Assembly: GCA_003427395.1 (NCBI GenBank)
Contig: BFEA01000227.1
Location: 28,961 to 92,960 of the forward strand
Source: Chara braunii
Lineage: Eukaryota; Streptophyta; Charophyceae; Charales; Characeae
Direction of reading: 5' to 3'
DNA length: 64,000 nt
Part shown: piece after piece, positions 46,681 through 59,100 of the stretch
Position numbering within the stretch: the stretch's first letter is position 1
Layout: every line of letters starts with the position of its first letter
Notes under the pieces: model-generated
Database searches by the model: none
What the model was told of the DNA's origin: nothing
What the model saw: the letters and a program-made list of their open reading frames with translations, nothing else
Position numbers and translations under genes: made by a program

Positions 46681-49626
46681 ATGAACCGGGCTATGGAAAC
46701 TGAACAAGCCATCGACTTGCATTACCAGCTACAACACCTAGAATTGGCCTCGACGAGCTCTTCGGATAGTGCGCTGTTCCAACAGTCCACTGCGACTTTC
46801 CCCAGAAAACGAAGTCTCACTTTTCGTGAGAGCTTTGGAGGTTGCATCCAACTGCCTACGGATTTGGGGACACCGTCTGCGGGTGAAGAGCCGTCTGCGT
46901 CCCGGATCGAGTTCCACATTCCGAACGAGGTGCACCCCACAACTTCGGCGCACAGCAGTTGCGTGCCAATGGTTGTTTCTTTCGCAACATCTTATGATGA
47001 GAGTGAGAAGTTGGTGGCCCCTGATTGGTCGTCTGGACAACAGTCCTCTTCCAGTGCACCTTCACTTCGCGCCAGCTCCAGTACTACGAAGTTGGTTGGC
47101 ACTGACTATTCTTCAGAGGAACTTTCCACAGCACTGGCGAGTCCAAAGCAAGTGCGAAGTAATGATATGATTCCAGTTCAGAGTCATTCAGGGTCGGAAG
47201 CGTATGCCGGGGGTGATGCAGAGAGAAGGGCAATACTACAAATTTTGCCCGCACCTCTGCCAGGCGAAAAACGGACGTATAGCATGACTAATAGGAACGC
47301 TAGGATGAAAGAACAGTACAAAAGAGAGAAAAACATGTTGTCCGAAAAAAAGACTGCTCATGGTGCGTGGCATGGCATGTTGCAAAGCTCGCTGTTGTTA
47401 CGACGTGTCGCCGGAGGAAGTGCGAAAGGTTAGACAAGGACTGTACAGTAAGAGTCCGGTAGAGCGAGCTGAGTGGTGGATGAAAAGTATTAAAGATTTC
47501 ACAGTAAATGAGGGTGGACAAAAACGTGTCCACCCTGTGGAGTTCGAACGTTCGTTGTGCATCAAGGCGTATTGCGTGGTGCTCGGTGTCTCGCGTAACA
47601 CATTTTATAGTTACAAAAAGCGCTTCGACAATGGCTTTGTGCGTTCCGAGCATTGCCTGACGGCCAGATATCGGCCTACCAATAAAACGGTTCCATGCTT
47701 GCCAGCATGAGAACGTGCATCGAGTGTCATGCAGATAGCATGCCGAATGAGGTGGCTCGCGAAGGCGGGGTTTCCTGACCGAAACTTTGACTCCCGACTG
47801 CTTTTACGAAGAGATCAATTTATGAGTCCATCAAATCAGTGTTTCTGGTTGCTGGCCGCGCGGTCGTATCTGAGTCAAACTTTTATAAATTGTGGCGGAA
47901 ACACTTTTTCCACGTATCCCTCACGCACTCTAACACGTTCACGAAGTGTTCTGTCTGTCATGAACTGAAGGAACGTGTACAATATGCTGCTCTTCCTCGT
48001 GATCGAGAACAAGCTTGAGAGGATATGAAAGCTCACCAAAGGAAGCAAGTAGAACACAAATTGGAATATAGTCGAGCGAAAATTGATTCCATGGTCCGTC
48101 CGAACGAGCGCTTGTGTCTCATCATTGACGGCATGGATCAGAAGAAGACAACTATCCCCCATATTGGTCAGGCAAACTACTCAAAAACACTTAGGCACGA
48201 AATGATGATGAAGACGAATCTGAGAGGCGTCATTGCACACGGTAGAGACCCTAGTATATATGTGTACACTTGGTTTCCGTATTTCAAAAACGATTCGAAT
48301 ACTGTCGCCACTTGTCTTATGAGAACCCTTGTCGAAATTCAAGAGAGCAGAACGCCACTGCCACCGTTTTTGTGCATTCAAGCACATAATTGTTGGCGGG
48401 AAAAAAAAAAAAAGTACATATGTGCGCTAGCTGCATTCTTGGTTAAGTTCAAAGTTTTCCAAGAGGTAGAAATAGTTTTCATGCAGGTGGGGCATACCCA
48501 TACAGACGTTGACGCTACTTTCAGCGTTTTCTCGAAAAAATTGAAGGACATAGACGCTTTTACTATGGACGAGTTCTACGAGCTCATAGAGCAATCCCAC
48601 AAAAAGCCTCCCAAATGTATTTTCCTCGACACGATGGCAGATTGGATAAGTATAGTAGACTCGTGCGTTGCGTTGTACATTACGGGTATTTCGAAATCGC
48701 ACTTGCTTAAATTTTTGATGGTTGGAGATAATCCGGGCATGTTGTACAAGGAGTTCTACGATGACGACAATTGGTTTCCCGAGGAAGGTCCGATTTACTG
48801 GTTCAATCAAAACCCCGATGAAAGCTATGCAGGTCCTTCGTGGCCATTTGACCCGCCTCATGTGCAACACTTTGCTCGAAAATACTATTTGAATGACAAA
48901 AATTATGTTATTCGATTCTGCGAGTTGCTGGAGAGTAGGCGGTCAACGTGGTGCACTTACAATGACCATGAGGTGAGCAGGAGAGAAAGAGCTTTGTGTT
49001 ACTAAGAGGAGGTTATCAAACATGGCGATGAGATCATCGCCAACGGGTTGTCCTTACAACCTCAGGAAAGTTTTTGGCCAAGACCACGGCTGCTCGAAAG
49101 CGATGAACAACCTTCTCCTCGTAGTGTCAACATCGACGACAGGGAACCCCTGTTTGTTGGACGAAGAAAAAATCATCCGAAGACTAGTTTCGACCCCCTC
49201 GTGCATGTTGACGTGGACACTTTTCTTATCCTTCGCCTCTCCGACGATGATTTGTCCAGCGGTGTACCAATCGGGGTGGGCAAAGTTCTTTCTCGGGTGG
49301 TTGTTGAAAAAGATTCGCATAATTATAATCAAGTGCTAGTGGAATACTGGGTGCCGACAGGGAGAGCAAAGTCGCTCGAACAATTGTATGAGAACGCATG
49401 GGAGAAACGATGGAAAATGACTGAGCAGGCACAATGGCAGCATGCCGACTCAATCGTTTTTGGTTGGGAGAGACCGACCAGAGGTAGAAAACCGTTCGTG
49501 ACTGGACTTGTCATTCCTTCCAATGTTCGACGGAATGCCAAAGCTGCACTTCGAGATTTGAGTCAATTTGTTGAAGGTAGTCTCGATGTGGGGGACAAGA
49601 GCGACGAGTACACGTCCGCCGAATAG
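46681..49626 (+). pseudogene. DUF7869-like recombinase-type gene, copy 2 (full length, broken)
   Basis: Domain order: Ser-rich N-terminal region (46,681-47,340); CCKARCCYDVSPEEV and a helix-turn-helix-like CIKAYCVVLGVSRNTFYSYKK (47,370-47,640); a KCSVC pair (47,944-47,958); IDGMDQKK (48,124-48,147); QAHNCWREKKKKY (48,379-48,417); GHTHTDVDATF (48,490 on); and a C-terminal VGKVLS-YWVP region (49,270-49,350). This is the order known to me from DUF7869-type predicted proteins of plants and algae, thought to be transposase-like. Lesions: A7 instead of A6 at 47,345-47,351 shifts the frame, the frame changes again near 47,700, TGA at 48,016 and TAA at 49,003. The usual Asp of the QxDN motif is His. 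It sits directly upstream of a DPWM copy. Confidence 0.7.
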
Positions 49627-49901
49627 AGTGAGGGAGTAGGATTTTTGAAAATGAATGTTCGGACGGGAATTTGGAAGGGAGCATATTGTTTTTTTTAACT
49701 TAGTTACTTGCGATGACTCTGCGGTGCGACAAGGTGGCGGATTTTGTCAACGGTCTGGGGTAGATTTTTTTTAGATGGTTGGGTGATGGTTAAGCAATTT
49801 TTGAAGTTAAGTTAAGCATGAAGGAGATTCCTCTGCTTTTTCGACATTTCATTTTCGTTTGTGTTTGCATTGCATGTCTTGTGTAGGGAGCGCAACAGGA
49901 G

Positions 49902-50805
49902 TCATGGCCCATTGGGATGATTATTCGTATCCCATTCACCCTTGTGCATGCGGATTGCGAGGTGCAGGCGGCGATATCGAAATTCTCGAGCCGATGATAA
50001 TGGAGTTCGAAACGACCCATGGATGAGTGTCGTCCCCTTCTTCGACAAGCCTCTCGATGCATGGTCTGAGCCAGAACGAGATAGAGCGATCTTGGCAAGG
50101 AAATGTCCATGGCATAAGGAGTACAAGTTTGTTTCCGCGATGGAGTGGGGGAGCCTTATCAAAGTACCTCATTACGTCATTGGGGTCAGGCAACTTCCGT
50201 CCCTGCGCGCTACACTCAGACAGAAAGAGGATAAGCGGTCTTACCTTCGGCTGGAAAACGTCACGAGGTTACCTCGGGTGTGGTCTGCGGACTTTAAACA
50301 AGAGTTGTTGGACTCTGCATCCTACAATCCGTTTTTGGAAGTATATCCGCTGCGTGGTGCCGGAATACGGCCAAAGGATGTGTCGTACTGTTGCATACGG
50401 TTGTCTGTGGCCGGTTCCGATTTTTGCAGAGTGTTGTGTGTGGCATGTTCAAACCGAAAGCGGACTTTGGTAGACGCTGTAGTACTAGTTTTTTGCCACG
50501 AGCTTAGAATCTATGGTCGCAACATGGGAAATTTGCGCCTTGTGTACGAGAACGGACAATCCGATCTGGAGATTGCCGGTCAAATTGATGAGGTTCATAA
50601 GTGGCATGAGGTAGAGCAAGTGGGATGTTGTCTGCGTGACGCCATCGGTAAGTCCTTGGCAGGTGCCGGTAGGTTTGTAAGGATGAAGTACATTTCGATG
50701 TTCTCGAGGGTGGCGACGAAGGGACAGCCACAAACCCTTGCTTTTGAGTCGTCTATGAATGCCTTATACGGGTTTCGTTCTCATGGGACGAGGGGACGCT
50801 GGTAG
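49902..50805 (+). pseudogene. 'DPWM' family element gene, copy 2 (single frameshift near the start)
   Basis: The start at 49,902 (MAHWDDYSYP, then HPCACGL) aligns with copy 1. At about 50,008 one base is missing (GAAACGACCC against GAAGACGACCC in copy 1), which moves the frame. The remaining 287 codons are open from 49,942 in the shifted frame and keep all landmarks: PFFDKPLDAW, CPWHKEYKF, RLENVTRLPRVW, SYCCIRLS, CRVLCVACSNRKR, FVRMKYIS, ALYGF. It follows the DUF7869-like gene by about 280 bp in the same direction. Function unknown. Apart from the one-base loss it is well preserved. Confidence 0.65.
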
Positions 50806-51084
50806 GAACTTTACATTTTGTAAATGATAGTGTTTTAGAACGTTTAGATTATTGCGGCTCATAGCATTTATTTTAGATGCAGTTCAATGTAGAGTTGGCT
50901 TGTAGCGTTTAATTAAGACGTACTTCAATCTTACATTTTCGATAATTTCTTGCACGTGTCCATACAATTTTCAACTTTTAATTTTTCAAAATTACGATGT
51001 TTCTTGAAGTGAGACGGAATTCATGGTACTCACGTGAGTTTCAATTTAATATGACAATGTCATATCAGTTTATGATTATTAATT

Positions 51085-51740
51085 TTGTCGAAGTACACCG
51101 GAATCCATACTTTAACCATCTTGTTTACCGTGTGATTGCATTGACTCATCAATCAATTTCTTGTTTCTGCTTCACACAATGTCATGTACAGCACGTCTGA
51201 CTCAATGCTCAGTGATATACGAAATTAATCGAAGTGTGATGCAGACTCTGAGGTCATTCATAACCTTGTCGTTCAGTGTCTCATTACGTTCGTTGTTCGA
51301 GTGAATTTCAATATACTATAACAATGACATGCCAGTCACGTCTTTTAAGTAACATAAATTGTCGAAGTGTACGTCTGCTGTTCGAGTGAATTTCAATGTA
51401 CTATGACAATGACATGACATTGTCAGTCACGTCTGACTCGTTTAAGTAACATAAATTGTCGAAGTGCGATGGAGTCCAAAATTTTCGAAGTGCGTTGGAA
51501 TCCATACTTAAATTAAATATGCAAATCACACCAGATACGTCTTTTAAGTACTATGTGCATAAATTATCGAAGTGCGATGGAATCCATAGTACTTAAACCA
51601 TCTCGTTTACCGTATGATTGCCTAAGGCTTAAAGTTTACTCTTCGATTGAGTTCCAATTTATGCAAGTCGCAGCAGTTACGCCTTTTAAGTTAGTGCATA
51701 AATTATCGAAGTGTGACGGAATCCATACTTAAACCATCTT
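51085..51740. repeat. Subterminal-type array of degenerate 22-nt repeats, outer copy
   Basis: Copies start at about 51091, 51488, 51570 and 51709, again followed by AAACCATCTCGTTTACCGT and CCAATTTATGCAAGTC. It is the counterpart of 43.6-44.6 kb. The inverted terminus expected after it is not visible, so the outer copy is probably truncated near 51,770. Confidence 0.7.
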
Positions 51741-51769
51741 GTTTACCGTGTGATTTCCTTAAAGTCACA

Positions 51770-52595
51770 ATCACTGCGACCGCTTGCGTACGCTCATATT
51801 GCGAGTCGACATGAGTTAGCCCTGCCTCCGCGCGATTTTTATATCAAGTCTCGCGCGCGACGCCCATTTGATTTCCGTATCGAAAAGTTATGGGATGGCT
51901 ACTGAGGGGCTAGGAGCGTTGTCGCATTTTTGTGTCGCATTGTTCGTGTGATGTCGTTTCGTGCGTACGTGTGTGTGTGTGTGTTTTATTTTGGTATTCG
52001 TAGAGTGGTGTGCGTGAGGTGCGTGGGATGCGTCCTAGTCGACCGGTGTTGAGCCGCGCTTGGGACTTCAGCCCCCGAAGATGTCGGTTCGCGTGCGGGT
52101 CCGATAGGCGTATTACCGCGCGTACCTTCTATGCTACAGCGAACGAGAAACGCCCTCGGCTGGATCACGTCTGCGATTGCAACCGAGTAGCTTTCGTATT
52201 GTGGATTGGTAGCTCGGCGGGGATACGCCCATCGAAGGGAGGTGACAGCTCCCGTAAGGTGGAGGTAAGTTGTGCCTCGTGTAGGCCCTATCCTGTCGTA
52301 GGGGCTCGCGAGAGGTATGGCTGGCGCACTCATCCAGAGCGACCTAAGGAAACTCCTTTTGTGCGTTCGTGACGGGAATGGTCCAACTCCTGCGTGACGC
52401 GGCGGAGATGGTCCTGCACTGCCACGCGCGGTGCCGGACCGATGCGCTCGACAGCCCCCTCTGGGGTCGCGTTCAATTTTTTCGCGCCACGTGGCGCGCA
52501 ACGCGTTTAAACGCGATTGAACGCGGCCACGATGGGTATGAACGCGCGCGTTTGAACGTGAACGCGTATTCAGCGCGTTCAGCCGGCTACACAGC
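51770..52595. other. No gene recognised
   Basis: A short GT run lies at about 51,969-51,984. A 231-codon minus-strand frame across 51,986-52,681 has no recognisable domain and runs into the transposon at 52,599, so I do not call it. Around 52,470-52,560 there are repeated CGCG-rich words (GAACGCG, GCGCGTTTGAACG). Confidence 0.4.
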
Positions 52596-52598
52596 TTA

Positions 52599-52989
52599 GA
52601 GGCTCGCCACACAGGCTGTCTAAAACCCGGTTTTCGACAAGTTTGCATGGCCACACAGACTTTCGAAGAATTGCGGCTCAAAAATCTTTCGATAGGTGTC
52701 AGAATGGTCCTTTCGACATTCGCCCTCCAACAACCGTCTCCCTCTACCTGCAGGTGACGGAAATTCGACAGTGTCTGGCCGACCTTTCGAAAATTGGGTT
52801 CGAATTTGCGTTGTCAAGGACTGTTCTGTTAACTTCCGTGAAACCCGTCCACCTGGCCATGACCAAAAACCTTGCCCCTCGACATCCAGTGTGGCGAAAG
52901 GGGGGTAAACTGTCGGCGAACGACTTTCTAATTTTTTCTTACACCTCTCGAAACTTGTTTGAGTTTCTGCAGCCTGTGTGGCGAGCCTC
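52599..52989. mobile_element. Short non-autonomous DNA transposon (391 bp), TTA target duplication
   Basis: Perfect 20-bp terminal inverted repeats (52,599-52,618 starting GAGGCTCGCCACAC; 52,970-52,989) are flanked by TTA on both sides (52,596-52,598; 52,990-52,992). It has no coding capacity. The internal word AACCCGGTTTTCGA (52,624) is shared with the element at 63,048. Three-base TTA duplications fit PIF/Harbinger-type miniature elements, but see the related elements with other triplets. Confidence 0.85.
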
Positions 52990-53508
52990 TTAGGGCCTCA
53001 CCGCACCACAGTCGAAAGGCAAGAAAATTTGACGGTTGTCAGAACAAATTCGACAGCCTCCATTCGACAATTTGCCCCCCCCTCGCACACAACACTGTAG
53101 AGTGCACCCAGTTGTGAAAGCAAGATGGAAAGGGGTCGGGGCACATCGCGGCTGGGCGGTTTTTGCGCTAATGCGCTCCGCTCCGAACCGACGCCGGCTG
53201 CGGGACTTACCGCGGTAACTCCACGAGCGAAGTTCAAGCGCCTTCACCTCGTTCGGCTGCGGAGGCCGAAGTCCTGTCAAGCCACGCATCATGGGATCCG
53301 ACGTGTCGGATTGGGACGTATCGAGGGACCCTTAGAAGCCCGGTAGTAGGTTCAATCCAGGTTAATGAAAGGACGTCTTAGGCTGTTGTTTTCGTAGTTC
53401 TTGGCTAACGTTGTCTTCCACTTTTATCAGCGGTAATTTAGGTTTTGCCTCTACAGTTCCGTCCGATCTCTTTAGGCTTTCCGCGGTGATAAGCTCCCCC
53501 CTTCTGGA

Positions 53509-56163
53509 GTGGAGATGGAAGAGGATGTGGGTGGTGGAGCTCCCCCTCCCCCTAATTTCTGGACCATGGAAGAGAGAGTAAGGGAATCCCTAGGACAATG
53601 CTACGACGATGGTGTTTTTAACCTAGCCTCAGATCTGGGTGAAGTGGTAATTGACGAACGGGGTAAACGATTCAAGGTTAATGAATCGTTGGACGCGATC
53701 AAAGAACGGTGGTTGAAAGAAAGGACAGTAATCTTCATTTTTCAGGAAGAAGCTAGAAACCTAACGAGAGGGGTGAAGGAGGACATGGTCAGAGCGTTCT
53801 TGGATGGGTGGCTAGCTCATAGGCTGTTCAGTCCAGAGATCCGGAGGGGCGGGATCAAGTTTGAGGGCCCTAACGTGATTTCCTATGTAGCAAAGGCAGT
53901 TGAAGTTGCCAAATGGTTGGTCCAGAAAGGCTCATCGGTTCTGAAGCTGAAAGAGAAGGAATATCTGGTTGCATTCAAACCATGGATGACGAAGCTAGAG
54001 TTGAAGGACCTTCGCCTGAAGGAAGTTGAATCGAACTTTTGGATAATTGCCTTACGGGTCCCCCTAGAAGTGATGTATTACGTTCCTAGTGCGGCAGAAG
54101 GCTTTATTGGGGGGGTGAAGCACATGCATGCTCAGGAAGCGGATAGGAGCAGACCGAAGCTGATGAACATTAAACTGGATATGGAGCCGCTAGCAAGATT
54201 CAGGGTAGAGGATACCCTTACGATCGAATCCCCAAAGGGGGAAGTATGGAAGGTAGAGGTTGGTATTCCCTTCTCAGACTGGTGCAAAAAATGTCGTTGG
54301 TATTTTCACACAGAAGAAGACTGTCGGCGCAAGTGCCAACGTGGAAGACAATCGTCCGAGAAGACAAAGGTCAAGCTCTCAAGCGCAGCAAAGATCGGAG
54401 CGGCCAGCGGAAACTCGTCAGGAAGCAGCGCTTTCGGCTACAGGTGGTCATGAAGCTCAGGCAACTCAGCAGTTTTGGACACAGCCTGGGGTAAGCGTGC
54501 CAGAGGGTCCCCCAGTATGGTAGTACCTCAAGCATATCAGCCTCCGTACAGGAGAATGCCTCCTCAATCCCAGGCGAACCATCCCATCCAAGCGTCTCAT
54601 CAAAGCCAGAGGGAATGAGCCGTTCAAATGGGATTTCCAGGTGGTAACTTCCACTCGGTCCCCCATCAGTCGCAATTTCTCACATAACAGTCGGGGACTC
54701 TTCAGGGCGGCAATGGGGAAGCGCTGGCCCAGTGGAGACAAGTCATGGAGTTTGATTCAGGGCAAGATCAGGGCCATGGACTTCCCCACTCCGGTGAGAA
54801 CGACAATGGTTGTGCCCCATTGCAGGGCAGTTCGGTGTTGCCTCCGTGGTCAGACCCGACATATTGGCCAGACAATTATCAGTTTGGTTATTCTTCTCCT
54901 GCGCCCCTGCTCCCCCACCTCCCCTTAATGCCCCATCTCCCCTCAATCCCTCCTCCTCACTCCTATGCGCACAATTTGTATGATCGGGCGCCCATTCGGG
55001 GTCCAAAACCTTTGGATAGCCGTCTATATCATCCTACGGCGGTAAGACCTCGAGATACACAGTACGGTTTGGGACCACCCTGCGATAGAGTGCTGAGTGG
55101 TCATGGGGGTTACGCCCATTACCCGTTGGAGAGGACAGGCCATCAGAGCGGACAGTGGGGTCGAGAATGCAACAAATCTCAGCGTGTCATTCTCCCTTGA
55201 CTGTCAGAGGTAGATCAACTCGCTGGGATGGAATGACCGCGGAAAAGAAGAGAGCGGAGCAGGGAGTTCTCCAAGACGATTGGTGATAGGGAAAGGTTAA
55301 CAGATACAAAGGGAGGGGTCGCGTCACCTCTTTCTTAGTCATCCAGGTCTAAAGTAAGGATGGGAAGCGAACTGTTGGGAGATGAACTGCTAGCGGCCGA
55401 AAGGAATCCACTATATGCTGAGAAGTCGGAAGCATCGACGGAAAGCTCCGCAGGGTCAGGAAGAAGGACCGAGGGAAAATCGGCTCCGTTAAATACGAGA
55501 AAACACTTCTCGGCCAAGTACGAGGGATAACTTTCGTTAGAAAGAAGAATAGTCCCATTAGTTTGTACAAAGGCTAGGGATGCAATCTTATTCCTGGGAA
55601 AAGAGAATGCTGAAGGAAAGCCATATCTGCCGTCAGAACTAACGGAGAAGACACCGACTTCGTTAGAAGTAGTGGCCCGGACAAAGCGACTCTTTGGGGA
55701 TTCTTTTCCAATTAGACTTATTCTGCGATCTACAATGGCCAACTGTATTGTCCCGGCTCAGGAGAAAGTTTATAAATTTTATTTTCCTATCATAGATGCT
55801 AGAATAGATTCGGTAACAGCGGACAAACTCACAGCAGCTGGCACCCGGTGGTTCAAGCTTAATGCAGTACAGGAACGTAACAACCATGATTTGGAGGAAA
55901 TCTCCTTGACGGTGGAAGTTTTTGCGGTGCTGCTATTGAGACTGAACGACATGCTCCCGAAGTTGCCAAACTTGTACTCTTCCTTTATCACAAGCGCACT
56001 GATAGACCCATGGAGATCGGCCTCTCAGTCCTCCCAGTCTCACTCTTCTATTCAGAGCTCTATGCAACATACGCCTTCCGACTCTCAAAGGAGATGGGTT
56101 GATCAAGCCCAAGTGTCGTCCCATATCCAGTCCCCGGTGGAGGAAGTACCTGCTGATGGTTAA
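53509..56163 (+). pseudogene. LINE ORF1 (RNA-binding, zinc-knuckle protein), degraded
   Basis: The N-terminal 300 codons (53,509-54,453) are open. They start with an acidic EEDVGGGAPPPP and continue through a DUF4283-like region (about 53,700-54,250, with LDGWLAHRLF and FWIIALRVPLEVMYYVP) to a zinc knuckle CKKC-x4-H-x4-C (about 54,285-54,320). A frame change near 54,350 is followed by Gln/Pro-rich sequence. The original frame resumes at 54,745-55,200 (Pro/Tyr-rich) and, across stops, continues to the C-terminus at 56,163. Plant LINE ORF1 proteins bind the element RNA. The ORF1 stop overlaps the ORF2 start by eight bases. Confidence 0.75.
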
Positions 56164-59100
56164 GTTAAGGTTAGCATCGTGGAACGTCAGGGGAATGGGT
56201 GACACCTCAGTGAAAGAAAAGAAGAAAAGGATAAAGTCCTGGATTCATGAAGAGCGCGTGGACTGCCTGTGCATCCGAGAGACGAAGCTCAATGAGGGGA
56301 AGATTGCTGAGCTGGCTTCCTGGTGGGACGGCCCACAGGTGTGGTCGCCGACTCAGGGGTCGAGAAGGGGAGTCGGAATCCTGTTCCACAGGAAGTTCCA
56401 ACAACAGTTGGTCGATGTAGAAGCGGATCTGTGGGGCCGTTGGGCATGGGTCCGCCTCAAGTTCGACCAAGATGGCCTTATAATCATGGGCGTCTACGCC
56501 CCCTCTAACCTGGCGGACAGGGCAGTTTTCTTCAAGAACATGAAGAAGCTAATTCCATGGGCAGATCACCTGCTTCGTACCGGGGACTGAAACATCTCCC
56601 TAGACGAGGCCTTTGTTGCGGGATCTCGTTCAACGGGCAGGTGTGACTCCGTAGCACTGCTGGAAATAATGCAGGAGCAGGGCCTGGCAGATCCGTTCCG
56701 AACGTTGAATCCTCAAGACACAGGATACACCTGGTTCTCCAACATCCGGAAGAACAGCGGCTCAGTGACCAGGCGATGGTTGGATTATTTTCTAGCCCGG
56801 GAATCCTTGTTGCAGAGAGTTACCTCGGTCAGATATTTTTCCAGTCCGATTTCAAATCATAAACCGGTGCTACTAGAGTTGCTATTGGAGGAAACGGCAG
56901 AGAGAGGGAGAGGTTACATCAAGTTAAATAACTTGAATCTGGAGGATCAGGGCCTGAAGGACTGGGTTCGAGATCAGATTGAGGCCTGACAATCAGCGAG
57001 GGAATTCTTTTCCTCGTGGGGGTTTCGCTATTGTAACAGGTATGTTGGATGTCAGTTCGAGAATTCTAGTGAGAGGCAGAAACAAGGAAGAAGAGCAATG
57101 CAGGAAAGACGTGGAGGAGGCAGAGTGGGAGACAGATCAACACCCGATCTCAGAGCTGGTATGGGCTCCTGAGAGAGAGAGAGGAGGTTAGCCAAATGGG
57201 ACAAGTTACAATTGGATAATCATCACAGGTGGGAGGAGGCTCTTCGATTGAAAGGGATCATAGTTCACGACCGATTGACAAAAGATACTTTTTGGAAGCT
57301 TCTCCCCTGTTCAACGTTCCAGCAGGTGGTGCAGCTAATCCACCCCTTCGATCCCTCAGCAGCCCCGACCTCTTCTGCGGAAGGCATGCTGGAGTATGCT
57401 CGTCAATAGTTTGCATACATTCTGTGTACTAGGAGGGTACACGACACCACACACACAGATCTATCCCAAGAGATAAATATGTGGGCGGACACCGAGATTC
57501 AACTGTCAACAGCAGAGAAATTGTCTCTGAATAGGCTAATATCGATGGAAGAAGTAAAACAAACGCTGAAGGTGATGGCCTCCGGCAAATGCCCAGGCAT
57601 TGACGGCCTAACGGTCGAGTTCTTCAGAGAGTGCTTTGACGCTATGGGTCCGTTGTTAGTGGAAGTTTATAACAAAATCCTCACGGGAGGGCACATAAGG
57701 AGAGTTACGACGCATGGGGTAATCTCGCTGATGTTTAAGAAAGGGGATAAAGCTAACGTCAAAAATTACCGCCCCATCTCAGTTTTGACGGTCGCTTATA
57801 AAATTCTAGCGAAGTCGTTAGCGCTGAGGTTGGGGAGAATCCTTCCAGGTTTGGTGGAGAGGGACCAAGTAGCTTTCGTTCAAGGTAGGTCGATCTTTGT
57901 CAATATTCTTACCGCCATTGAAACCGTTGACCTGGTACAAGCTGAGAACTTGGATGTGGCGATACTCATGCTGGACCTGGAAAAAGCCTATGATCGGGTG
58001 GGTTGGGCTTTTGTCCTGACTACACTCAAGAAGATGGGCTTCGGGGAGGGGTTCTGTCGCTGGGTCATCGCAATGTACACTTCAGCCACCTCCGTTGTCC
58101 TGGTAAATGGCCATCTCTCCTCCCCTTTCCAACTGTCAAGATCATTAGACAGGGATGCCCTCTGGCACCCCTGCTGTTTGTCCTCCAATTGGAAGTCCCG
58201 CTCAACCGCATTCGGAAGAACCAGTCCATAAGAGGGCTGCGCCTTACAGATTCCAAGGACTACAGAGCTAAGGCCCTAGCTGATGACTTGTTTTTAGTCA
58301 CGAAGAACTCAAACGCCTCCTTGGAAGCACTAAAGGCGACCCGTCACAACTACGCACAGCTCTCTGAAGCCCAGGTGAATTGGCATAACTCGGCATTCAT
58401 CCTTCCTGAGCAGTATACTCTCCAGGCGGACTAGGGGATGCAACGAGTGAACCCCAATGCGGGTGAACATTTCCCGGGGGTGCTGGTGAGCCTTTTGTGC
58501 ATGAGCAGAGCCCAGGGCCTAGTGCGGCAACAACAGGCGTCAGCCAGGCTGAGATCGTGGGGAGCTGCAGGTCACCTCTCACTTTTCGGCAGAGCGCTGG
58601 TCATCAACGTGGCCTTGTTCTCGCTAATCTGGTTTGTAGGCGCTGTAAGGGAGGTTGCAGAGACAATGGTCTCGTAAATCAGGAAGCTGGCAACTAAATT
58701 TATGTGGAAACCGCGGGCGAAGGAAGAGGAAGGTTTCATCGCGAAGGTGGCCTGGGATCTGGTCACCTTTCCTAGAAATGAGGGAGGTTTGGGTTTGACA
58801 GACCCACACTGGAAAAACTTGGCCCAACTGCGAATGTGGATTTCTAGAGTAGCATTGGCAGAGGAAAAAGATGATTGGATCCTGCTAGCTGAACTGATCT
58901 TATCGAGGGAATGACAACTATGTCGTCTCGAAGACATGTGGCTTTGTTTTTTCATCCACTCCTTTATGAGGAAAAGACTCAAAAGCGAATTTTGGGAGTC
59001 AGTACGAAGAGCATGGATTAAGTTTCCCCCAGACACCTGGTCCTCACCAACAACGAAGGAAGAAGTTCTACAACAGTGCTTATTTGAGAATCCAAAGATA

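Noticed and set aside
51986-52681. 231-codon minus-strand ORF
   Set aside because: It runs across the border of the 391-bp transposon and shows no domain.
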